From assembly GCA_021295775.1 (NCBI GenBank), contig JAGWBS010000011.1:17024-52819 (forward strand): a DNA stretch of 35,796 nt. Reading direction: 5' to 3'. The DNA is from Pseudomonadota bacterium. Its GTDB lineage: Bacteria > Myxococcota_A > UBA9160 > SZUA-336. This document shows positions 30,657-35,796 of this stretch, in pieces (position 1 is the first letter of the stretch; every line of letters begins with the position of its first letter). Made by a program: the position numbers and the translations under genes. Below the pieces are notes generated by a model. The model worked only from the letters and a program-made list of their open reading frames with translations. It was not told where the DNA came from and ran no database searches.

Positions 30657-31286
30657 TCAGTCGAACCAGGGCAGGGCCGAAGGGTCGCGCGCGACGCGCA
30701 GCGCCTGCTCGATGTGCAGCGGAAGAGTGCGTCCCAGGGAAAGCTCGGGCAGGGCGTCGGGCGCGAAGAAGGCCGCCTCGCTGGTTTCGTCGCCCGCGCG
30801 CGGCTCGGCCCGGGAGTCGACCAGTCGGCCGCTGAAGACCAGCTTGTGGATGTGGAACAGGAGCGGGGGGCAGTCCGGCTGCAGGCGCGTGTCGAACACG
30901 CCCGCCAGACGCTCGACTTTCGCCTCGACCCCGGCCTCTTCGGCGGTTTCGCGCACCGCCGCCTCCGAGGGGCTGTCGCCCACGTCGACGTAGCCTCCCG
31001 GCAGCGACCAGAGTCCGTCGGAGCGCTCCCGAACCAGCAGCAGGCGCCCGTCGCGGAATACCGCCAGGCGCGCGTCCAGCTTGGGAGTCGCGTAGCCCGG
31101 GTCCGGGTCGCGGTACAGCCGGGCGAGCGGCGCCGGCTGGGCGCCGGTCGCCAGCGCCGCCATTTCCGCGGCCAGCTCCAGCAGCGTTTCGTAGCGCGCG
31201 CGGTCGAACGGACCCTCGGTGTAGTAGCGCCCCGTGGACGCGAGCGCGCGAATCCGGTCGGCTATCTCGAGCAGGCGCCGGGACAT
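30657..31286 (-). CDS. Nudix hydrolase with N-terminal Nudix_N-type domain
   Basis: 209-aa pyrophosphohydrolase. Residues 1-60 match the helical N-terminal extension seen in some Nudix enzymes (RIRALASTGRYYTEGPFDRARYETLLELAAEM). The Nudix box begins at about residue 98 as GGYVDVGDSPSEAAVRETAE followed by EAGV; the first glutamate of Gx5E is Asp (GD), while REx2EE is kept. Relatives act on ADP-ribose, NADH or nucleoside-diphosphate compounds; the substrate here is unknown. The ATG at 31286 lies 9 nt after the rhomboid stop, so the two genes are one transcription unit. Confidence 0.92.
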   Translation of the reverse strand: MSRRLLEIADRIRALASTGRYYTEGPFDRARYETLLELAAEMAALATGAQPAPLARLYRDPDPGYATPKLDARLAVFRDGRLLLVRERSDGLWSLPGGYVDVGDSPSEAAVRETAEEAGVEAKVERLAGVFDTRLQPDCPPLLFHIHKLVFSGRLVDSRAEPRAGDETSEAAFFAPDALPELSLGRTLPLHIEQALRVARDPSALPWFD

Positions 31287-31295
31287 CCGCGGGCC

Positions 31296-31961
31296 TCAGC
31301 CGTGCCGCGACCGGCGGCCCAGCAGGACGACCGCCAGGCAGCCGAACGCGAACCCGCCCGCGTGGGCCCACCAGGCGACGCCCTCCTGGGCGCCGGTCGC
31401 GCCCATCAGGACCTGCATTCCGAACCACAGCGCCAGATAGATCACGGCCGGGACCGACGCGGTGGTGACGAAGAAGCCGATCAGCAGCAGGGACTGGATG
31501 CGCGCGCCGGGGTGCAGCATGAAGTAGGCGCCCATCACGGCCGCGACCGCGCCGCTCGCGCCGATGGTGGGCGCGATCGATCCGGGATCGGACAGCACGT
31601 GCGAGACCCCCGCTGCGGCCCCTCCCGCCAGGTAGAACAGCGCGTACCCCAGGTGGCCGAAGCGATCTTCGACGTTGTCGCCGAAGATCCACAGGAAGAG
31701 CATGTTGCCGCCGAAGTGCAGCAGCCCCGCGTGCAGGAACATCGAGCTGAACAGGGGCAGGATCGCCTCCGGGCTCCAGAACCCGATGCGCTCCGAGAGC
31801 GCCGTGAAGTGCGCGGGGATGAGCGCGTAACGCTGGATCAGCGCGTCGAGCTGCGGGCCGGCGCGCAGCTCCGCCAGGAACGCCAGGGCGCAGAGCGCGA
31901 TCAGCGCGTAGTTGACCACCGGGACGCGCCGGGTAGCGACGGAGTCTCGCAGTGGAATCAA
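31296..31961 (-). CDS. Rhomboid-family intramembrane serine protease
   Basis: 221-aa membrane protein with six or seven hydrophobic segments. It opens with IPLRDSVATRRVPVVNYALI, the usual start of this bacterial rhomboid group. HFGGNMLFLWIFGDNVED contains the conserved Asn, GASGAV holds catalytic Ser136 and WWAHAGGF holds catalytic His200, so the dyad is intact. The start is set at the TTG at 31961 because the family begins there. The open frame continues upstream without family resemblance. The ribosome binding site is weak (a G run about 10 nt upstream). It is co-transcribed with the Nudix gene and divergent from the small monooxygenase-like gene. Confidence 0.88.
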   Translation of the reverse strand: MIPLRDSVATRRVPVVNYALIALCALAFLAELRAGPQLDALIQRYALIPAHFTALSERIGFWSPEAILPLFSSMFLHAGLLHFGGNMLFLWIFGDNVEDRFGHLGYALFYLAGGAAAGVSHVLSDPGSIAPTIGASGAVAAVMGAYFMLHPGARIQSLLLIGFFVTTASVPAVIYLALWFGMQVLMGATGAQEGVAWWAHAGGFAFGCLAVVLLGRRSRHG

Positions 31962-31976
31962 GCTCGCGCGGCCCCC

Positions 31977-31983
31977 TATGATG
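31977..31983. promoter_or_regulatory. Possible divergent -10 element (TATGATG / CATCATA)
   Basis: TATGAT reads forward about 75 nt before the gene at 32058, and CATCAT reads on the minus strand 16 nt before the rhomboid TTG. It is the same heptamer found at 6839-6845 before the thiolase. No -35 is evident. Confidence 0.25.
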
Positions 31984-32057
31984 GCGCCGCGCAGGGTACC
32001 CCGGCTCCGGCCGTGTCGACACGGCCGGGAGTGCCGGAACCGGAATCGGGAGGCGAA

Positions 32058-32348
32058 GTGGTCACGATCGGAATGAACTACGCGGTGCTCGCGGGCAAGG
32101 AGCGGGTGTTCGAGGAGGCCTTCGCCAACGTCCTCAAGGCCATGGACGGCATGCAGGGCCACGACCACTCGCGCCTCTTCCGGGAAGTGGGCGGGGAGGG
32201 CAGCCACTATCTGATCGTGTCCCGCTGGACCAGCCAGGACGCGTTCGACGAATTCATCGCCTCGGACCGCTTCAGGAAGGTGGCCAACTGGGGCAGGGAA
32301 AACATCCTGGCCGGCCGCCCCAGCCACACCACCTACCGGGAAGACTGA
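32058..32348 (+). CDS. Antibiotic biosynthesis monooxygenase (ABM) domain protein
   Basis: 96-aa single-domain protein of the ferredoxin-like alpha+beta ABM family, which includes heme-degrading and quinol monooxygenases. The pattern VTIGMNYAVLAGKERVFEEAF, then GMQGHDHSRLFREVG, YLIVSRWTSQDAFDEFIASD and FRKV is characteristic. The His residues at 45 and 50 might bind a ligand but do not prove heme oxygenase activity. The GTG at 32058 is preceded by GGGAGG at 32048-32053. It ends 4 nt from the stop of the convergent sulfurtransferase. A general role in oxidative chemistry or a scavenging function is possible; the substrate is unknown. Confidence 0.85.
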   Translation: MVTIGMNYAVLAGKERVFEEAFANVLKAMDGMQGHDHSRLFREVGGEGSHYLIVSRWTSQDAFDEFIASDRFRKVANWGRENILAGRPSHTTYRED

Positions 32349-32352
32349 GCCG

Positions 32353-33198
32353 CTAGCGGGCCGGGCCGGTCTCGAACGGCAGCTCCTCGGCGTCGCCCCA
32401 CTCGGACCAGGAGCCGTCGTAGACGGAGACCTCGCGGCAGCCGAGCTCGGTCAGCGCCAGCGCGGCCAGACAGGCGGTGACGCCGGAGCCGCAGGTGGTG
32501 ACCAGGGGGCGGGAGAGATCCACGCCCGCTTCGGCGTACAGGCTGCGGAGGCCTTCGGCCGGGCGAAGGCGGGGAGGGTCGCCCTCCAGGTGGTCCCGCC
32601 AGGCGACGTTGCGGGAACCGGGGATGTGTCCGCGGTGGCGGACGCTCTCCACCTCCAGGCCCTCGAAGCGGGCGCCGGAGCGGGCGTCGACCAGCTCCGC
32701 GCCGCCCTCGCGGACGATCCGCAGCACCTCGTCCCGGCTGCGGATCAGCTCCGGTCGCGGGCGGGGCGTGAGGCGCGCGCGGGACCTGGACTCGATCCCT
32801 GCGCGCGTCGGATGCCCCTCGGCGACCCAGCGTTCGTAGCCGCCGTCCAGCATGGCCACCCGCTCGTGCCCGGCGTAGCGCAGGGTCCACCAGACGCGCC
32901 CCGCGCTGTAGCCGCCGCGCCGGTCGTAGACGACCACGCGCTGTCCGTCGCCGATCCCGGCCCGCCCGAACACCTCCGCCAGCGCCTCCGGAGAAGCCAC
33001 GCGGTTGCGCACGCGGGCGGCGGTGTCGGCGAGGTCGGTGGACAGATCCAGGTAGACCGCCCCGGGGATGTGGCTCTCGGCGTACTCCCGGCGCCCGTCG
33101 CGCCCCTCGGCGGGCAGGTACCAGGAGGCGTCGATCACGGCCAGGTCGGCGTCGTCCAGGCGCGCGGCCAGCCGGTCCGGCTCGACGAGCTGGCTCAA
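32353..33198 (-). CDS. 3-mercaptopyruvate/thiosulfate sulfurtransferase (tandem rhodanese)
   Basis: 281-aa two-domain rhodanese. The inactive N-terminal domain (VIDASWYLPAEGRDGRREYAESHIPGAVYLDL) is followed by the active one, with Cys236 in CGSGVTA. The CGSG loop is the one associated with mercaptopyruvate sulfurtransferases (SseA type), whereas thiosulfate-specific rhodaneses usually carry CRKG. It transfers sulfur to cyanide or a thiol acceptor. The only suitable start is TTG at 33198, which overlaps the stop of the upstream gene as TTGA, with GGAG about 9 nt upstream. It is therefore translationally coupled to the deoxyhypusine-synthase-like gene. Confidence 0.92.
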   Translation of the reverse strand: MSQLVEPDRLAARLDDADLAVIDASWYLPAEGRDGRREYAESHIPGAVYLDLSTDLADTAARVRNRVASPEALAEVFGRAGIGDGQRVVVYDRRGGYSAGRVWWTLRYAGHERVAMLDGGYERWVAEGHPTRAGIESRSRARLTPRPRPELIRSRDEVLRIVREGGAELVDARSGARFEGLEVESVRHRGHIPGSRNVAWRDHLEGDPPRLRPAEGLRSLYAEAGVDLSRPLVTTCGSGVTACLAALALTELGCREVSVYDGSWSEWGDAEELPFETGPAR

Positions 33199-34322
33199 TC
33201 CGCGCGCTCCATCGAACTCAGCTTCTCCAGGATCCTCCCGCGCCAGACCAGTTCGAGCCGGCTGCGGCCGTCCGCCAGACCGTCCTGGACGGCGGCGGTC
33301 ACCAGCAGGGGCAGGGCGACGGTCGGCTCCACCCAGGCCATGGCGCGCGCGGCCTCGACACGGATCTTGCCCCAGCTCTTGGCCTCGTCCAGCGTCGAGC
33401 CGGACAGCCCCCCGTCGGCGCTGACGGCGGTGGTTGTCTGCAGGGCGTAGCGGTGGCCCTGGTCCCTGCGCTCGAAGATGTAGCTCATCACCACCGAGTC
33501 GTTGATGTAGTTCTTGGGCACGCCCCCCGCGACGTAGATCGCCGCCGTCGCCGGCGACTGCGCCACGATCTGGGTCAGCTCGTAGTTGTCCTGGATCGAA
33601 TCGACGTGCACCCCGTCGCGCCCGCGCGTGACGCAGCGGTGGTAGTGCTCCGTCAGACCGATCCCGATCGAGCTGTCGTTGAGCGCCGGGACGAACATCG
33701 GCACGCCGCGCCGCCGGCAACTGGACACGATCGAGTCGGGGTCCTCGAGACGGTCGGCGATCTCGTCCATCAGCTGCCGGCTGGAATAGCAGCCGGGCTC
33801 GAGTTCGTCGGCGATCAGGCCGATCCAGGAGTCGGTCTTGCCGAAGCCCACCTCGTCCACGTAGGTGTCGTAGATGCGGTCGACGTAGAGCGAGCGCAGG
33901 ACCGCGTCGTCGGCGTCCGGTGAGCCCCGGTAGTGCTGCCAGCCGCGCGCCTGATAGACGTCCTGATAGAGGATGGCGCCGGTCGAGACCACCACGTCGA
34001 CCAGTCCCAGCTCGACCATGTCGCGGATCACCTGCCGCAGGCCGCCCGCGACCAGCGGCCCCGCGAGCCCCAGCAGGATGGTCGGCCGGTCCGGGTCGCG
34101 CAGCATCTGCTCCAGCACCCGGTAGCAGTCGCCCAGATTGCGCGCCTGGACGCTCATGCCCGACATCGCGCGCAGCAGATCGGCGACGTTGCCCAGCTCG
34201 CGAGGGCGCAGCGGCTCGACCGGCCGGCGCAATAGCGCGCGCTTGCGCGCGGCGTCCTCCGGGTCGAGATCGGGATAGGACCAGGCGAAACCCAGGTCGA
34301 CGTTTTCGATTTCGTCGCTCAT
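33195..34322 (-). CDS. Deoxyhypusine synthase-like protein
   Basis: 375-aa member of the deoxyhypusine synthase family, whose members use NAD and spermidine to transfer an aminobutyl group. Lys319 in SWGKIR corresponds to the human catalytic Lys329; Trp327, Glu323 and Asp243 equivalents are also kept (SWGK, LDEAKSW, PALNDSS). Human His288 is replaced by Asn (GGVPKNYIND) and Asp316 by Leu (DGGLSG). Bacteria lack the eIF5A substrate, and some bacterial homologues make homospermidine, so this probably modifies a polyamine or related amine (inference). The ATG at 34322 follows GGGGA. It is upstream of, and coupled to, the sulfurtransferase. Confidence 0.88.
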   Translation of the reverse strand: MSDEIENVDLGFAWSYPDLDPEDAARKRALLRRPVEPLRPRELGNVADLLRAMSGMSVQARNLGDCYRVLEQMLRDPDRPTILLGLAGPLVAGGLRQVIRDMVELGLVDVVVSTGAILYQDVYQARGWQHYRGSPDADDAVLRSLYVDRIYDTYVDEVGFGKTDSWIGLIADELEPGCYSSRQLMDEIADRLEDPDSIVSSCRRRGVPMFVPALNDSSIGIGLTEHYHRCVTRGRDGVHVDSIQDNYELTQIVAQSPATAAIYVAGGVPKNYINDSVVMSYIFERRDQGHRYALQTTTAVSADGGLSGSTLDEAKSWGKIRVEAARAMAWVEPTVALPLLVTAAVQDGLADGRSRLELVWRGRILEKLSSMERAD

Positions 34323-34349
34323 GCCAGTCCCCGGCGGCCGGTCGCCCGC

Positions 34350-34355
34350 AGTCTA
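34350..34355 (-). promoter_or_regulatory. Putative -10 element (TAGACT) of the deoxyhypusine-synthase-like gene
   Basis: On the minus strand TAGACT lies 27 nt before the ATG at 34322, leaving a leader of about 20 nt with a GGGGA ribosome binding site. No -35 match. It lies back to back with the leuS element at 34377. Confidence 0.35.
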
Positions 34356-34376
34356 GCCCGGGGCGGGACCAGAGCC

Positions 34377-34382
34377 TACCAT
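34377..34382 (+). promoter_or_regulatory. Putative -10 element (TACCAT) of a leaderless leuS transcript
   Basis: TACCAT is followed by CCGCGCC (7 nt) and the leuS ATG. No ribosome binding site fits in this gap, so the transcript likely starts at or next to the ATG. Confidence 0.4.
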
Positions 34383-34389
34383 CCGCGCC

Positions 34390-35796
34390 ATGCCGTACGA
34401 GCCGGGCGAGATCGAGCCCAAGTGGCAGCGGCGCTGGCTCGAACAGCGCACCTTCGCCACGGAAATCGACTCCCGCAAGCCCAAGTACTACGTACTGGAC
34501 ATGTTCCCGTACCCGTCCGGGGACGGGCTGCACGTCGGCCATCCCAAGGGCTACGTCGCCACGGACGTGTACAGCCGCTACAAGCGCATGCGCGGCTTCA
34601 ACGTGCTGCATCCGATGGGCTGGGACGCGTTCGGTCTGCCGGCCGAGCAGCACGCCGTGCGCACCGGACGGCACCCGCGCGAGACTACCGAGCGCAACGT
34701 GGCGCGCTTCCGGCAGCAGCTCCAGTCGCTGGGCCTGAGCTACGACTGGGAGCGCGAGATCGACACCACCGACCCGAGCTACGTGTGCTGGACCCAGTGG
34801 ATCTTCGCGCGGCTCTACGAGCGCGGGCTGGCCTACCAGGCCGAGGTGCCGGTCAACTGGTGCCCCGAGCTGGGAACGGTGCTGGCCAACGAAGAGGTCA
34901 AGGACGGCCGCAGCGACATCGGGGGGCATCCGGTGGAGCGCATCCCGATGAAGCAGTGGATGCTGAGGATCACGGCCTACGCGGACCGTCTGCTCGAGGA
35001 TCTGGAGGAACTCGACTGGCCCGAGCACATCAAGAAGATGCAGCGCGACTGGATCGGCCGCTCCCAGGGCGCGAACGTGAGCTTTCCGCTGGCCGACGAC
35101 TCCGGGGAGCCGATCGAGGTCTTCACGACTCGACCGGACACCCTTTTCGGGGCGACCTACATGGTGCTGGCCCCGGAACACCCCCTGGTCGAGCGACTGA
35201 CGACCCCCGACCAGCGCGAGGCCGTGCGCGCCTGCGTCGAGGCGGCGGGGCACAGGAGCGAGCGCGCGCGGCTGGCCGAGACGCGCGTCAAGACGGGAGC
35301 GTTCACCGGCGCCTACGCCATCAACCCGGTCAACGGCGAGAAGATCCCGGTGTGGGTCGCCGACTACGTGCTGATCTCCTACGGCAGCGGCGCGATCATG
35401 GCGGTGCCGGCGCACGACGAGCGCGACCACGCGTTCGCCAGCGAGTTCGGTCTGCCGATCGTCGAAGTAGTGCGGCCCGACTCTCCGGTGGAGGGCTGCT
35501 TCAGCGGCGAGGGCACCAGCATCAACAGCGGTCTCCTCGACGGCCTGCGCAGCGCCGACGCCAAGCGCCGCATCGTCGAGTGGCTGAGCGAGCGGGGCCG
35601 CGGCGAAGCCGCGGTCCAGTACAAGCTGCGCGACTGGCTGTTCAGCCGGCAGCGCTACTGGGGCGAGCCGTTCCCGGTGCTGCACCTGGACGGCGGCGGC
35701 ATCCGGCTGGTCCCCGACGAGGATCTGCCCGTCGAGCTGCCCGAGCTGGAGGACTTCAAGCCCACGGGCGACTTCAAGGCTCCCCTCGAGCGGGTC
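34390..35796 (+). CDS. leuS: Leucyl-tRNA synthetase (N-terminal part, cut by window end)
   Basis: First 469 codons of a class Ia synthetase that charges tRNA-Leu; the bacterial enzyme is usually about 850 residues. The opening [16 protein letters not shown] and the HIGH-type motif in [13 protein letters not shown] mark LeuRS. The editing domain follows, with [20 protein letters not shown] (threonine-rich site) and [12 protein letters not shown]. The return to the catalytic domain reads [16 protein letters not shown]. The KMSKS motif lies beyond the edge. The ATG at 34390 is the natural start, though no ribosome binding site precedes it. It is divergent from the deoxyhypusine-synthase-like gene. 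Confidence 0.97.
   Translation, partial: MPYEPGEIEPKWQRRWLEQRTFATEIDSRKPKYYVLDMFPYPSGDGLHVGHPKGYVATDVYSRYKRMRGFNVLHPMGWDAFGLPAEQHAVRTGRHPRETTERNVARFRQQLQSLGLSYDWEREIDTTDPSYVCWTQWIFARLYERGLAYQAEVPVNWCPELGTVLANEEVKDGRSDIGGHPVERIPMKQWMLRITAYADRLLEDLEELDWPEHIKKMQRDWIGRSQGANVSFPLADDSGEPIEVFTTRPDTLFGATYMVLAPEHPLVERLTTPDQREAVRACVEAAGHRSERARLAETRVKTGAFTGAYAINPVNGEKIPVWVADYVLISYGSGAIMAVPAHDERDHAFASEFGLPIVEVVRPDSPVEGCFSGEGTSINSGLLDGLRSADAKRRIVEWLSERGRGEAAVQYKLRDWLFSRQRYWGEPFPVLHLDGGGIRLVPDEDLPVELPELEDFKPTGDFKAPLERV

Noticed and set aside
32353..35685. Long minus-strand frame running from the sulfurtransferase back through the DHS-like gene and leuS
   Set aside because: Only the part from 33198 down matches a protein family (rhodanese). 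The rest is antisense to leuS and out of frame with the DHS-like gene, so it is not a fusion.

Overview
The window is a GC-rich (roughly 70% by eye), densely packed bacterial chromosome segment with 27 protein-coding genes. One (leuS) is cut by the right edge. There are no RNA genes, phage genes, insertion sequences or CRISPR arrays. Several features point to an uncultured, aerobic, lipid-degrading Gram-negative lineage of the broad 'deltaproteobacterial' type (Myxococcota or Binatota-like): a bactofilin, a parvulin PPIase next to a HupE/UreJ-like protein, a class I fumarase, a DUF1214 protein, CaiB-type CoA transferase, paired WS/DGAT acyltransferases and a deoxyhypusine-synthase-like protein. 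Placement is inference; no marker here settles it.

Layout. 77-2431: a NAD-dependent epimerase and a family III CoA transferase. 2475-2972: bactofilin with its own promoter. 2988-5494: MFS transporter divergent from a DUF1214 protein. 5511-7416: thiolase divergent from an NTF2/SnoaL-like protein. 7468-10003: two minus-strand alpha/beta hydrolases. 10100-16628: an apparent operon of WS/DGAT, SDR, a second WS/DGAT, then a large AceE-like thiamine-diphosphate E1 protein whose C-terminus looks like a degenerate E2 acyltransferase core. 16701-18768: a membrane-anchored parvulin PPIase and a HupE/UreJ_2 protein. 18803-22022: small exported protein, acyl-CoA ligase and asnS. 22028-23674 (minus): class I fumarase. 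23675-24042: a strikingly AT-richer divergent intergenic region. 24043-26282: ilvBN. 26427-28766: peroxiredoxin and CLC chloride transporter/channel. 28783-30578: ACAD10-type phosphotransferase and an enoyl-CoA isomerase, divergent from a palindromic -10. 30657-31961 (minus): Nudix hydrolase and rhomboid protease. 32058-32348: small monooxygenase-fold protein. 32353-34322 (minus): mercaptopyruvate-type sulfurtransferase and deoxyhypusine-synthase-like protein. 34390-end: leuS.

How it fits together. Much of the content handles acyl-CoA and storage lipid: thiolase, CoA transferase, acyl-CoA ligase, enoyl-CoA isomerase, ACAD10-like kinase, two esterase-like hydrolases and two wax ester/triacylglycerol synthases. 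The most unusual item is the E1 protein translationally coupled to the second WS/DGAT. Its last ~150 residues align by eye with the 2-oxoacid dehydrogenase E2 catalytic core, but the DHRxxDG catalytic motif is replaced by DPPTPEG. A second theme is gene starts: five genes lack a Shine-Dalgarno sequence and instead carry a TANNNT hexamer 6-9 nt before the RTG start. This suggests leaderless transcripts are common here, alongside genes with conventional ribosome binding sites.
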